A DNA stretch of 64,000 nucleotides from Streptomyces sp. JH34 (GCF_029428875.1 NZ_JAJSOO010000001.1:806001-870000), one strand, 5' to 3'; positions 23,721-33,030 are shown, counted from the stretch's first letter. Notes: generated from the letters alone by a model not told the origin. Program-made: numbers and translations.

Positions 23721-25025
23721 GTGCGCATGCACCGCTCCCCCCGACTGGCGGCGACCGCCGTCCTCGGCACGGCGCTCATCGCTCTCGTCCCGCTCTCCTC
23801 CGCCCACGCGAGGTCGCTGCCGTCCGTCGGCGCGACGGCGGAGACCGCCGCGCTGTACGACGACGAGGCGGGCGGCAACGCCAACGCGGACGACCCGGCG
23901 ATCTGGCGCGACGACGCGGACCCCGGACGCAGCCTGGTCGTCGCCACCGCCAAGGAGGGCGGGCTCCGGGTGTACGGACTCGACGCCTCCCTCGTACAGA
24001 CGATCCCGGCACCGGCGCCCGCGACGGAGGACGACGCCCCGGGCAGGTTCAACAACGTCGACCTCGTCTCCGGTCTCCGCACCGCGGCCGGCCGCGCCGA
24101 CTTCGCCGTGGTGAGCGACCGGGGCAACGACCGCCTCCGCGTCTACCGCGTCGACCCCTCGCAGCCCGGTGGCCCCCTGAAGGACGTCACGGATCCCGCC
24201 GCCGCCCCGGTGTTCTCGTCGGGCCAGGACGAGATCGACGAGCAGCGGACGGCGTACGGCCTCGCCACCTGGCAGGACCGCTCCACCGGGCGTGCGTACG
24301 CACTCGTCAGCAGGCGGAACACCACGGACCTCGCCCTGCTGGAGCTGCGGCCGACGGCGACGGGCACGGTCGGCTACCGCCTGGTGCGCACCCTGTCGCT
24401 CCCCTCCTCCTTCCGTCTCCCGGACGGCACCGCGTGGACGCCGTGCGGCGAGCCGGGTGAGCTGCCCCAGGTCGAAGGCATGGTCGTGGACCCGGCGAAC
24501 GGGATGCTCTACGCCGGCCAGGAGGACGTCGGCATCTGGCGCCTGCCGGCCGGCCTGGACGGGCGTCCGGTCCTGATGGACAAGGTGCGGGAGTACGGCG
24601 TCCCCGGGAGGTACGACCCGGAGACCGAGGAGTGCGCGCCCGGCGCCGACCCGGGCTTCGGCGGCAAGCGGCTCGCGGCCGACGTGGAGGGCCTCACCCT
24701 CATCCGTGAGTCCGGCGGCGACGGCTACCTCATGGCGTCGGGCCAGGGTGACGACTCCTTCGCGCTGTACGACCGCGAGGTCTCCGAGGACAACGAGTAC
24801 GAGGGCGGCTTCCGCGTGACCGCGGTCTCGGCCGACCTCGACGGCAGCGAGGAGTGCGACGGCGCCGCCGTGCTCGACGAGCCCCTGGGTGCCCGGTACC
24901 CGCACGGACTGCTGGTGGTCCAGGACGGGCACGAGACCTCCGCGTCGGGCGCCGAGGAGGGCCGGGAGGCGACCGGCTTCAAGTTCGTCGACCTCCGTGC
25001 GGTGAAGGACGCGGCGGACCTGTAG
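23721..25025 (+). CDS. secreted beta-propeller phytase
   Basis: A 434-residue exported enzyme that removes phosphate from phytate (inositol hexakisphosphate) in a calcium-dependent way. The GTG at 23721, with AGGAAG 7 bases upstream, begins a signal peptide (VRMHRSPRLAATAVLG, then a hydrophobic stretch, cleavage near SAHA-RS). The phytase propeller is recognisable from NANADDPAIWRDDADPGRSL, VVATAKEGGLRVYGLDAS, GRFNNVDLVSGLR, then FAVVSDRGNDRLRVYRVD. Acidic residues such as EVEGLT-type VEGMVVD and DVEGLTLIRES bind calcium in the family. It stands alone, with a partial PHO-like motif upstream. Length is normal for the family plus a signal peptide. Confidence 0.92.
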   Translation: MRMHRSPRLAATAVLGTALIALVPLSSAHARSLPSVGATAETAALYDDEAGGNANADDPAIWRDDADPGRSLVVATAKEGGLRVYGLDASLVQTIPAPAPATEDDAPGRFNNVDLVSGLRTAAGRADFAVVSDRGNDRLRVYRVDPSQPGGPLKDVTDPAAAPVFSSGQDEIDEQRTAYGLATWQDRSTGRAYALVSRRNTTDLALLELRPTATGTVGYRLVRTLSLPSSFRLPDGTAWTPCGEPGELPQVEGMVVDPANGMLYAGQEDVGIWRLPAGLDGRPVLMDKVREYGVPGRYDPETEECAPGADPGFGGKRLAADVEGLTLIRESGGDGYLMASGQGDDSFALYDREVSEDNEYEGGFRVTAVSADLDGSEECDGAAVLDEPLGARYPHGLLVVQDGHETSASGAEEGREATGFKFVDLRAVKDAADL

Positions 25026-25090
25026 CCCACGGCCCCTCGTCCCTGCCGCGGACCCTCTCCCGCAGGGCATCGCATAGGCTCGTCGACGAT

Positions 25091-26347
25091 ATGAAGAGCT
25101 ACCTCACGCCCCTGGGGTCCAAGGCCGACAAGGACACCGTGCGGCGCCACAACCTGAGCCTCGTGCTGCGCGCCGTACGGGACGAGGGCGAGGCAGGTGA
25201 GGCGACCCGGGCCGGGGTGTCGGCCCGGGTCGGACTCACCCGGGCCGCGGTGTCCTCCCTGGTCGAGCAGTTGCTGGACAGCGGCTTCGTCACTGAGTCG
25301 GGCAAGACCTTCAGCGGCCAGGCCGGGCGTCCCGGTACGGCCCTGAAGGTGGCTCGCACCGGGCCCGCCGGGCTCGGCGTGGAGGTCAACATCGACTACG
25401 TGTCCGTGTGCGTCGTCGACCTGGCGGGCACCGGCCGGGTACGGCAGACCGAGCACCTGGACAACCGGGGCGCCCCGCCCGCGGAGGTGCTGGCCCGGGC
25501 GGCCGGTATCGCCGCGCGCACCCTCGACTCGGCCCGGGAGCAGGATCTGTGTCCGGTCGGCACGGCGCTCGCCCTGCCGGGACTCGTCTCGGGCGGCTCG
25601 GTGCGCCAGGCGCCGAACCTGGGCTGGAACCAGGTCGCCGCCGAGGAACTCTTCGCGGAGGCACTGGCGGGGCTTCGCCCCGGCACGGCTCCGCTGCCCG
25701 TGCGCTCGGAGAACGAGGCGAATCTCGCGGCCCTGGCCGAGCTGTGGTTCGGCGGGCTCGACGCGGTACGCAGCTTCCTCTACCTGACGGGCGAGATCGG
25801 TGTCGGCGGCGCCCTGGTGCTCGACGGCGAACTGCTGCGCGGCGCGCACGGGTTCGCCGGGGAGATCGGGCACGTGGTGGTGGACCCGACGGGCCCGGAG
25901 TGCCGGTGCGGTTCACGCGGCTGCCTCGAGCAGTACGCAGGTCAGTCGGCCCTGCTTCGTGCGGCCGGCATCGACGAGGGCGCGGGCGGCGCCGCCGGCG
26001 TGATGGAACTGGAGCGGCGGGCGCAGTCGGGCGACCCGGCGACCCTGGCCGCCGTGGCCGACGCGGGCCGGATGCTGGGGCAGGTGCTGTCGGGGGCGGT
26101 CAACCTGTTCGACCCGGACGCGGTCGTCCTCGGCGGGATCTACCGCGGCCTGATGCCATGGCTCTCGCCGCCCGCCGACGAGGAACTGACGGGCCGTGTG
26201 GTGTCCGGTCTCTGGTCCCCGGGCGGCGGCAGGCTGCGCGCGTCGTCCGTCGCGGGTGACGCGGCCCGGGGCGCGGCGGCCCTGGTGGTGCAGGACGTGC
26301 TGGCCGACCCGGTCGCGTACTCCCGGTCCGCGCCGGCGGACGTCTGA
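25091..26347 (+). CDS. xylR: ROK family transcriptional regulator of xylose genes
   Basis: A 418-residue ROK-type regulator. Residues about 15-85 are a winged helix (RVGLTRAAVSSLVEQLLDSG, GRPGTALKV). The remainder is a sugar kinase-like ROK fold with the zinc cluster CRCGSRGCLEQYAG near residue 275 and an EIGHVVVDPTG loop. Its gene converges on xylA and neighbours xylB, which is why I name it as a xylose-responsive regulator, as in XylR of Bacillus and ROK regulators of Streptomyces xylose genes. DNA target and ligand are inferred from context. It is preceded by a 65-base gap after the phytase gene with no good ribosome site seen. Confidence 0.85.
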   Translation: MKSYLTPLGSKADKDTVRRHNLSLVLRAVRDEGEAGEATRAGVSARVGLTRAAVSSLVEQLLDSGFVTESGKTFSGQAGRPGTALKVARTGPAGLGVEVNIDYVSVCVVDLAGTGRVRQTEHLDNRGAPPAEVLARAAGIAARTLDSAREQDLCPVGTALALPGLVSGGSVRQAPNLGWNQVAAEELFAEALAGLRPGTAPLPVRSENEANLAALAELWFGGLDAVRSFLYLTGEIGVGGALVLDGELLRGAHGFAGEIGHVVVDPTGPECRCGSRGCLEQYAGQSALLRAAGIDEGAGGAAGVMELERRAQSGDPATLAAVADAGRMLGQVLSGAVNLFDPDAVVLGGIYRGLMPWLSPPADEELTGRVVSGLWSPGGGRLRASSVAGDAARGAAALVVQDVLADPVAYSRSAPADV

Positions 26348-26363
26348 CGGCATCCGCCGAGGC

Positions 26364-26402
26364 CCAGGGGCCCGGGCCCGGTGGTGCGGGCCGGGCCCCT
26401 GG
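26364..26402. terminator. bidirectional terminator between xylR and xylA
   Basis: CCAGGGGCCCGG (26364-26375) and CCGGGCCCCTGG (26391-26402) are a perfect 12-base inverted repeat around a 15-base loop, extended inward by CCCG/CGGG across a bulge. It lies in the 71-base gap between two convergent genes, 17 bases from each stop, so it would serve both transcripts. Confidence 0.75.
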
Positions 26403-26418
26403 TAGGTGGTGTGGTGGG

Positions 26419-27588
26419 TCAGCGGACGCCGAGGAGGTGTTCCATGGCGAGCTGGTCGAGGGCTTCGAAGGCCATGGAGCGTTCCGCGGCGGCGGTGGCG
26501 TCGAAGTTCTCGTAGGCGGAGGTGTCGGCGAGGAGGGCCTTGAGGCCGTCGTCGGCGGTGGGGCGGGCGAGCTGGTCGAGGCGGGAGGCGGTCAGGGCCT
26601 CCTGGACGGCGGGATCCGCGCGGAAGGCGGCGGCGCGCTCCTTGAGGATGAGGTAGTTGCGCATGCAGTTCTTCGCGGACTCCCAGACCCCGTCGATGCC
26701 GTCGGTGCGCACGGGCTTGAAGTCGAAGTGCAGGCTGCCGTCGTAGCCCGCGGTCTCCAGCAGGTCGACGAGCCAGAACGCCTGGCGCAGGTCTCCGGCG
26801 CCGAAGCGGAAGTCCTGGTCGTACTTGATGCCGGACTGGCCGTTGAGGTCGATGTGGAAGAGCTTGCCGGCCCACAGGGCCTGCGCGATGCCGTGGGGGA
26901 AGTTCAGCCCGGCCATCTGCTCGTGACCGGTCTCCGGGTTCACCCCGACCAGCTCGGGGCGCTCGAGGCGCTCGATGAACGCCAGCGCGTGCCCGATCGT
27001 GGGCAGCAGGATGTCACCGCGGGGCTCGTTGGGCTTGGGCTCGATCGCGAACCGCAGGTCGTAGCCCTGCTCGGTGACGTAGTCGCCCAGCAGGTCGAAG
27101 GCCTCCTTCATCCGGTCCAGCGCCAGACGCACGTCCTTGGCACCCCCGGACTCCGCACCCTCACGCCCACCCCAGGCCACATAGGTGCTCGCGCCGAGCT
27201 CGGCGGCCAGATCGATGTTCCGGATGACCTTGCGCAACGCGAAACGCCGCACGTCACGGTCGTTCGAGGTGAACCCGCCGTCCTTGAACACCGGATGCGT
27301 GAACAGGTTCGTCGTCGCCATCGGGACCTTCATCCCGGTCCGCTCCAGCGCGTCCTTGAACCGCCCGACCAGCCGGGCCCGCTCCGCCTCGTCCGCCCCG
27401 AACGGGATCAGGTCGTCGTCATGGAACGTCACACCGTGCGCACCCAGCTCCGCGAGCCGCTCCACCGACTCCACCGGATCCAGCACCGGACGCGTCGCGT
27501 CACCGAACGGGTCATTGCCACGCCAGCCCACCGTCCACAGACCGAAGGTGAACCTGTCCGCGGGAGTGGGAGTGAAGCGTTCGGTCAT
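26419..27588 (-). CDS. xylA: xylose isomerase
   Basis: A 389-residue metal-dependent isomerase converting D-xylose to D-xylulose (and glucose to fructose), of the class I (short, Actinoplanes/Streptomyces) type. [20 protein letters not shown] is the family start, [12 protein letters not shown] carries the catalytic His, and the metal ligands sit in [27 protein letters not shown] and [16 protein letters not shown] stretches (here [12 protein letters not shown]). Normal length. It is divergent from xylB across a 218-base regulatory region and convergent with the ROK regulator gene. The xylose it uses may come from the alpha-xylosidase encoded at 50.3 kb. Confidence 0.97.
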   Translation of the reverse strand: MTERFTPTPADRFTFGLWTVGWRGNDPFGDATRPVLDPVESVERLAELGAHGVTFHDDDLIPFGADEAERARLVGRFKDALERTGMKVPMATTNLFTHPVFKDGGFTSNDRDVRRFALRKVIRNIDLAAELGASTYVAWGGREGAESGGAKDVRLALDRMKEAFDLLGDYVTEQGYDLRFAIEPKPNEPRGDILLPTIGHALAFIERLERPELVGVNPETGHEQMAGLNFPHGIAQALWAGKLFHIDLNGQSGIKYDQDFRFGAGDLRQAFWLVDLLETAGYDGSLHFDFKPVRTDGIDGVWESAKNCMRNYLILKERAAAFRADPAVQEALTASRLDQLARPTADDGLKALLADTSAYENFDATAAAERSMAFEALDQLAMEHLLGVR

Positions 27589-27806
27589 GGGGTCCGCCTT
27601 CGCCTGCCTGGGCCCCGGGGTCGTCGCCAGTCGCCCGGGCCTATTTGTTCACTGACATGATTAATTATGCACGGGGGACCGTGCCGACGTAACCCCCCGG
27701 ACGGCGAAATGGGGTCGCCCCTGTTCCGGGCGCCTTCGATCACGTAATTTGTTTGTCGCACTCCCAAAACCGGCACCACCGGAATCCGCACGAGAAGAGG
27801 TAGCCC
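27589..27806. promoter_or_regulatory. xylA-xylB divergent promoter region
   Basis: This 218-base region is notably AT-richer than its surroundings in two patches. ATTTGTT occurs at 27643-27649 before xylA and at 27747-27753 before xylB, each followed by related text (CAC or TGTC). Two like sites facing divergent genes fit operators of the nearby ROK regulator. ROK operators are usually AT-rich inverted repeats, and I cannot define the arms here with confidence. Confidence 0.4.
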
Positions 27807-29288
27807 ATGCCGCCGCGTACCGTCGTCATCGGCGTGGACAGTTCCACCCAGTCCACCAAGGCTGCAGTCACCGACACCGAGACCGGTGAGCTGCTCGCCG
27901 TCGGCCGCGCCCCGCATGTCGTCACCGGCGAGGGCGGGGCACGCGAGACCGATCCCGAGGTCTGGTGGCTGGCACTGTGCGACGCCGTCGCGGCCGGGCT
28001 CAAGGAGGCCGGGCTCTCCCCGAGCGCCGTCGTCGGCATCGCGGTCGCGGGCCAGCAGCACGGACTGGTGACCCTCGACCGGTCCGGGCGCCCGCTGCGC
28101 CCCGCGCTCCTCTGGAACGACACGCGCTCCGCGCCGCAGGCCGCGGCACTCGTCGCCGAGCTGGGCGGCCCCGAGGCGTGGACCGCGCGCACCGGCACGG
28201 TGCCCGTCGCCTCCATGACCGCGACGAAGTGGCGGTGGCTCCGCGAGAACGACCCGGCGAACGCCGAGGCGACGGCCTCCGTACGCCTCCCCCACGACTT
28301 CCTCACGGAGCGGCTGGCCGGCGTCGCGGCGACGGACCCGGGTGACGCGTCGGGCACCTGCTGGTACTCCACCGCGACGGGCGCGTACGACCCGGAACTC
28401 CTGGACCGGCTCGGCCTGGACGCCTCCATGCTGCCGGAGGTCGCCGCGACGGGCGGGACCCGGATCGGCTCCCTGACGGAGTCCGCGGCCGCGGCGCTCG
28501 GCCTGCCGGCCGGGATCGCCGTCGCGGCGGGCACCGGGGACAACATGAGCGCCGCAGTGGGCCTGGGCCTCGGCGGCGCGGGCCTGCTGGACCACCCCGT
28601 GCTGAGTCTGGGCACCTCGGGCACGGTCTTCGCCGCGTCCCGGACCCGCCCCGCGTCCACGGCCCTCTCGGGCTTCGCCGCCGCCGACGGCACGTACCTC
28701 CCGCTGGCCTGCACGCTCAACTGCACCCTCGCGGTCGACAAGGTGGCGGCGCTGCTCGGGCTGCACCGCGACGACGCCACGCCTGGTGGCGAGGCCGTCC
28801 TCCTCCCCTACCTGGACGGCGAACGCACCCCCGACCTGCCCACCTCGTCCGGACTGCTCACCGGGCTCCGCCACGACACCACGCCGCAGCAACTACTGGG
28901 CGCGGCCTACGAGGGGGCGGCCTACACCGTCCTGCGGGCACTCGACGAACTGCTGCTGGCCTGCGGCCTCGACCCGGCCGACCCCGAGGTCGCCGAGCGG
29001 CCGCTGCGGCTGATCGGCGGCGGCGCCCAGGGCCGTACGTGGGTGGAGACCGTGCGCCGCCTCTCGGGCCGTCCCCTGATCGTGCCGGGCAGCGGCGAAC
29101 TGGTCGCGCTCGGTGCGGCCGCGCTGGCCGCCTCCGCTGCCGGCGGCGGCGACCCGGTCGCCATCGCGACCCGGTGGAACGAGAAGTCCCAGGACGCCGA
29201 ACTCCCGTCGACGGAAAGGGACGTCGAGACGTGGGAGCGCGTCGGTTCGGTGCTGGACAGGGCGTCGGAGCCTGTCCTCGGCGGATGA
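27807..29288 (+). CDS. xylB: xylulokinase
   Basis: A 493-residue FGGY-family kinase that phosphorylates D-xylulose to xylulose 5-phosphate, feeding the pentose phosphate pathway. The ATP-binding phosphate loop is IGVDSSTQSTKAAVTD. VAGQQHGLVTLDRSGRPLRP is a typical xylulokinase stretch, and GTGDNMSAAVG holds the catalytic Asp. A second ATP-binding motif LIGGGAQGRTW is near residue 408. AGAGG lies 7 bases before the ATG. Divergent from xylA, with shared ATTTGTT sites in between. Confidence 0.96.
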   Translation: MPPRTVVIGVDSSTQSTKAAVTDTETGELLAVGRAPHVVTGEGGARETDPEVWWLALCDAVAAGLKEAGLSPSAVVGIAVAGQQHGLVTLDRSGRPLRPALLWNDTRSAPQAAALVAELGGPEAWTARTGTVPVASMTATKWRWLRENDPANAEATASVRLPHDFLTERLAGVAATDPGDASGTCWYSTATGAYDPELLDRLGLDASMLPEVAATGGTRIGSLTESAAAALGLPAGIAVAAGTGDNMSAAVGLGLGGAGLLDHPVLSLGTSGTVFAASRTRPASTALSGFAAADGTYLPLACTLNCTLAVDKVAALLGLHRDDATPGGEAVLLPYLDGERTPDLPTSSGLLTGLRHDTTPQQLLGAAYEGAAYTVLRALDELLLACGLDPADPEVAERPLRLIGGGAQGRTWVETVRRLSGRPLIVPGSGELVALGAAALAASAAGGGDPVAIATRWNEKSQDAELPSTERDVETWERVGSVLDRASEPVLGG

Positions 29289-29359
29289 GGCAGGGCCCCG
29301 AAATCGCGCCCGGCGGACGTGTTTTGGGGATGGCCGCGGATCTTCAATAGGATCCGGCG

Positions 29360-30646
29360 ATGATCATAAGTAAACGGCTGACGGCCGGGGTGTGCGTCCT
29401 GCTCGCCACCCTGGCCGCCGGGCTCGGCACCGCTCTCCCGGCCGCCGCCGACGAACCCTCCACCGCCGCATCACCCAAGGTCGAACTGGTCCTCGACGTC
29501 AGCGGCTCCATGCGCACCCGCGACATCGACGGCGAGTCCCGCATATCCGCCGCCAAGCAGGCGTTCAACGACGTCCTCGACGCGGTGCCCGAAGAGGTGG
29601 AGCTCGGCATCCGCACGCTCGGTGCCGACTACCCGGGCGACGACCGGAAGGTCGGCTGCAAGGACACCAAGCAGCTCTACCCGGTCGGCCCGCTCGACCG
29701 CACCGAGGCCAAGACCGCCGTCGCCACCCTGGCGCCGACCGGCTGGACCCCGATCGGCCCCGCCCTGCTCGGTGCGGCCGACGACCTCGAGGGCGGGGAC
29801 ACCACCCGGCGGATCGTCCTGATCACCGACGGCGAGGACACCTGCGGTCCGCTCGACCCCTGCGAGGTCGCGCGTGACATCGCCGCACGGGGGATCCACC
29901 TCGTCATCGACACCCTGGGCCTGGTGCCCAACGCCAAGATCCGGCAGCAGCTGACCTGCATCGCCGAGGCCACCGGCGGCACCTACACGGCGGTCCAGCA
30001 CACCGACGAGCTGTCGGGCCGCGTGAAGCAGTTGGTGGACCGGGCCGCCGAGCCCGTCGTCACCCCCGTCGCGACCGAGGGTGCGGGCAGCTGCGCCTCG
30101 GCCCCGGAGCTCCAGGCAGGGCTCTTCACGGACCGCCAGGAGATCGGCAAGCACCGCTGGTACCGGGTGAACGTACTGCCCGGCCAGGAGCTGCGCGCCT
30201 CCGCGAGCGTGGCGGCGGACCGCGCCGTGAACAAGGACTACGGGATCCTGCTGCGCGCCGTGACCGCGCACGGCCGTGAGATCGTCCGGGGCTCGGAGTC
30301 CGGCACGGGGCGCACGGACGCCATCTCCACGGGGCTGCGCTACCCGAAGCCCGAACAGGACGACGCCGATGTCTCCGACGGCAATGTGAAGCCCGCCGCC
30401 GAGGCGGTGTGCCTCCAGCTCAGCAACTCCTTCTCGGCGCCCGCGTCCGTGAAGACCACGCCCGGCATGCCCGTCGAGCTGACCATCGACCTGGTGGAGG
30501 CTCCCGACGAGGCCGCCGACGTCGCCGCGTTCGGCCTGGGCCGCGGCTGGTGGCTGCTGGGCGTCATGGTCCTGACCGGACTGATCGCCGGCCTGCTGTT
30601 CGGCTGGATCTCGCGCTGGCGCGTCGCCGTATGGAGGACCAACTGA
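29360..30646 (+). CDS. secreted, membrane-anchored VWA domain protein
   Basis: A 428-residue protein: signal peptide (AGVCVLLATLAAGLGTALPA, cleaved near AAA-DE), a von Willebrand A domain with the intact MIDAS motif D46-x-S48-x-S50 (LVLDVSGSM), T in GWTPIGPAL and D in LITDGEDTC, then a beta-rich domain and one C-terminal transmembrane helix (GWWLLGVMVLTGLIAGLLFGW) with a basic tail. The protein therefore faces outside, anchored at its C-terminus. MIDAS domains bind protein ligands through Mg2+; the partner may be the next gene's product, whose start overlaps the stop (TGATG). Function unknown. Confidence 0.9.
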   Translation: MIISKRLTAGVCVLLATLAAGLGTALPAAADEPSTAASPKVELVLDVSGSMRTRDIDGESRISAAKQAFNDVLDAVPEEVELGIRTLGADYPGDDRKVGCKDTKQLYPVGPLDRTEAKTAVATLAPTGWTPIGPALLGAADDLEGGDTTRRIVLITDGEDTCGPLDPCEVARDIAARGIHLVIDTLGLVPNAKIRQQLTCIAEATGGTYTAVQHTDELSGRVKQLVDRAAEPVVTPVATEGAGSCASAPELQAGLFTDRQEIGKHRWYRVNVLPGQELRASASVAADRAVNKDYGILLRAVTAHGREIVRGSESGTGRTDAISTGLRYPKPEQDDADVSDGNVKPAAEAVCLQLSNSFSAPASVKTTPGMPVELTIDLVEAPDEAADVAAFGLGRGWWLLGVMVLTGLIAGLLFGWISRWRVAVWRTN

Positions 30647-31473
30647 TGCGTATCACCCGCAGGAACACCCTGAGGCGCGGATGCGTCGGCGCGCTGCTGG
30701 CGGCCGTCACCCTGCTCACCTCGGCGGGTGCCGCCGTCGCCGACGACCCGTCACCGAGCGCGAGCACGGCGGACGGCGGGTCGGCGGGGCCTACGGAGGC
30801 GGGCACCACCTTCCGCACCGCCACGGCGGTCCAGCAGGGGCAGAAGGCCACCGCGGACGCCTCCACGGGTGACTACCTGTACTGGGCCTTCCCCGCGGAC
30901 GCCGGGCAGCGCCCCACCGTCCGGGCGAAGGTGAGCCTGCCGGAGAGCGCCACCCGGCACGGCGCGTCCACCTGGCAGGTCGACGTCTACGACGGGCTCC
31001 GCCGTCGGCAGGCCTGTATGTACGGCCACCAGACCAGGAAGGCGGCGCCGGACGCGGGCACGGTCGAACTGTCCTGCGTACTGCGCACCGTGCGGGCCTG
31101 GTCGGAGCCGTGGGCGTCCGACCCGCTGCCCGGCACCTACTACGTACGCCTGACGGTGGTCGGCCTGGCCGAGGAGGACCTCGGTCTTCCCGTCCACGTC
31201 GAGACCCAGGTCGACTCGGCCGGCCAGGGCGGGGCCGCCGATGTGGACGGCGCCCTCTCGGAACCCGTGGTGCCGGGCGCGTCCGCCGTCTCGGCGAAGG
31301 GCGGCAGCGCCCCGGCGAGCACCGAACCGGAGGACGGCTGGTCCTCCGGCTGGTGGACCAGCCGCTGGCTGTGGACCGTCGGGGGCGGTGTACTCGCCGC
31401 GCTGGCAGGGGTGTTCGGCTACGGCCTCACCCGCGGCAACGGCCGCCCCTCCCGGGTGCCGCCGGGCGTCTGA
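30646..31473 (+). CDS. membrane-anchored surface protein, partner of the VWA protein
   Basis: A 275-residue protein with the same topology as its upstream partner: signal peptide (RGCVGALLAAVTLLTSAGA), an extracellular beta domain, a Gly/Ser/Ala-rich stalk, and a C-terminal helix (WTVGGGVLAALAGVFGYGL). The core FRTATAVQQGQKATADASTG and YLYWAFPADAGQ resembles the second domain of the VWA protein (HRWYRVNVLPGQELRASASV), which suggests the two share a related domain. Translation is coupled to the VWA gene. No catalytic motif is seen and I do not recognise a function. Confidence 0.8.
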   Translation: MRITRRNTLRRGCVGALLAAVTLLTSAGAAVADDPSPSASTADGGSAGPTEAGTTFRTATAVQQGQKATADASTGDYLYWAFPADAGQRPTVRAKVSLPESATRHGASTWQVDVYDGLRRRQACMYGHQTRKAAPDAGTVELSCVLRTVRAWSEPWASDPLPGTYYVRLTVVGLAEEDLGLPVHVETQVDSAGQGGAADVDGALSEPVVPGASAVSAKGGSAPASTEPEDGWSSGWWTSRWLWTVGGGVLAALAGVFGYGLTRGNGRPSRVPPGV

Positions 31474-31490
31474 CCACGAGGCGCACCGCC

Positions 31491-31528
31491 GCCGGAGGGC
31501 CGCAGGCAACCGCCTGCGGCCCTCCGGC
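31491..31528 (+). terminator. perfect 17-bp stem terminator after the VWA pair
   Basis: GCCGGAGGGCCGCAGGC (31491-31507) and its exact complement (31512-31528) enclose the loop AACC. It begins 17 bases after the stop. It is the cleanest hairpin in the window and has no T-run, as is usual for Streptomyces terminators. Confidence 0.85.
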
Positions 31529-31630
31529 ATGTCCGGGACGGAACACCGCGGACGCCCCGTCGAACTCATGGCCGACGGACGTTAGGCTCGGCAACTCACT
31601 TACCGTGCACGGAAGATGACAGGAGTGGCC

Positions 31631-32998
31631 ATGTCCACGGAATCCGGCGCGACCCTCGACACCGAGCCGCGCGGCCACCGGATCGTCCAGGGGCCTAGGG
31701 GTCTCCCCCTGCTGGGGAGCCTGCCCCGGTTCGGCAGGAACCCCCTCGCCTTCTTCGAGCAGTTACGTGGCTACGGAGACATGGTGCGCTGGCGCTTCGG
31801 CCGGCACGACTGCCTCTTCGTCGCCGACCCCGAGTGCATCGGAGAACTGCTCACCGAGACCGAGCGCACCTTCGACCAGCCGCTGCTGGGCATCGCCTTC
31901 CGTACGGTCATGGGAAACGGCGTCGTGGTGGCGCGCGGCGCGGACTGGCGGCGCAAGCGGTCGTTGGTGCAGCCCTCGGTGCGCCCCAGGCAGGTGAAGT
32001 CGTACGCCTCGACGATGACGTCGTGCACGGTGGACCTGGCGGGTAGCTGGTCGGCCGGTCAACGCGTCGACGTCAAGAGGGAGATGGCGGCTCTCACGCA
32101 GAAGATCGCCGTCCGCACCATCTTCGGTGTGGACACACCGGCCGACGCGGAGTCGATGGGCCGCGCCATGGACATCGCCCAGCAGGAGATCGGCAAGGAG
32201 TTCAGCGGTCTCGGCGCCGTCCTTCCCGACTGGGTGCCGACTCCCGGACGGGCCAGGATCAAGAAGGCCGCGGCGGTGATCGACGCCGAGGTCGGACGCG
32301 TGGTCGCCCGTCACCGCGACGGGGAAGGGGAGCGCCCCGACCTGCTGAGCCGGCTGCTCACCGCGGTGGACGAGACGGGGGCGCACCTCTCCGACAAGGA
32401 GATACGCGACGAGACCGTGACGCTGTACATCGGCGGTCACGAGACGACGAGTTCGACGCTCGTGTGGGCCTGGTACCTGCTGTCCCGCAACCCGCGGGCG
32501 CGGGCGGCTCTCGCCGAGGAGCTGGACCGGGTCCTCGACGGGCGGGAGCCGGGGATCGAGGACTACGCACAACTGACGTACGCCCAGGCGGTGGTGAAGG
32601 AGACACTCCGGCTGTACCCGACGATCTGGCTGGTCACCGGGATCGCCAAGGAGGGGGCCAGGCTCGGCGGCCTGCCCGTGCCCGAGGGCACACGGGTGTG
32701 GAGCAGCCAGTGGGCCACGCACCGGGACGGACGGTGGTTCCCGGAGCCCGAGGCGTTCAGCCCGGAGCGCTGGGACGCGGAGGACGGCGACGACGTCCCG
32801 GAGTACGCCTGGTACCCGTTCGGCGGCGGCCCCCGGGTCTGTCTCGGCACGCGCTTCGCGATGGTCGAGGCGGTGCTCGTCCTCGCCGTCCTGGCACGCC
32901 GCTTCGAACTGGAGGTGGACCCGGGCACCGTGAACCCCGTACCGACGCTGACCCTGCAGCCGGACCGCGCGGTCATGGCGACCGTACGGGCACGCTGA
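31631..32998 (+). CDS. cytochrome P450 with a TTA codon
   Basis: A 455-residue P450. The I-helix motif is GGHETTSS, the K-helix has the normal ExxR as KETLRLYP, and the heme loop is FGGGPRVCLGTRFAM with the Cys ligand. The long, helix-rich C-terminal half with WSSQWATHRDGRWFPEPEAF resembles the P450 class of Streptomyces related to eukaryote-like fatty acid and terpene hydroxylases (CYP170-type layout), but the substrate is not shown. Codon 45 (31763-31765) is TTA, read only by the bldA tRNA, so translation probably depends on development. AGGAG lies 5 bases before the ATG at 31631. It is a single-gene unit flanked by a terminator and a SoxR-type promoter. Confidence 0.94.
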   Translation: MSTESGATLDTEPRGHRIVQGPRGLPLLGSLPRFGRNPLAFFEQLRGYGDMVRWRFGRHDCLFVADPECIGELLTETERTFDQPLLGIAFRTVMGNGVVVARGADWRRKRSLVQPSVRPRQVKSYASTMTSCTVDLAGSWSAGQRVDVKREMAALTQKIAVRTIFGVDTPADAESMGRAMDIAQQEIGKEFSGLGAVLPDWVPTPGRARIKKAAAVIDAEVGRVVARHRDGEGERPDLLSRLLTAVDETGAHLSDKEIRDETVTLYIGGHETTSSTLVWAWYLLSRNPRARAALAEELDRVLDGREPGIEDYAQLTYAQAVVKETLRLYPTIWLVTGIAKEGARLGGLPVPEGTRVWSSQWATHRDGRWFPEPEAFSPERWDAEDGDDVPEYAWYPFGGGPRVCLGTRFAMVEAVLVLAVLARRFELEVDPGTVNPVPTLTLQPDRAVMATVRAR

Positions 32999-33030
32999 AC
33001 GCGCCGAGGGGTGAAGCAGGCCGGGAACGC

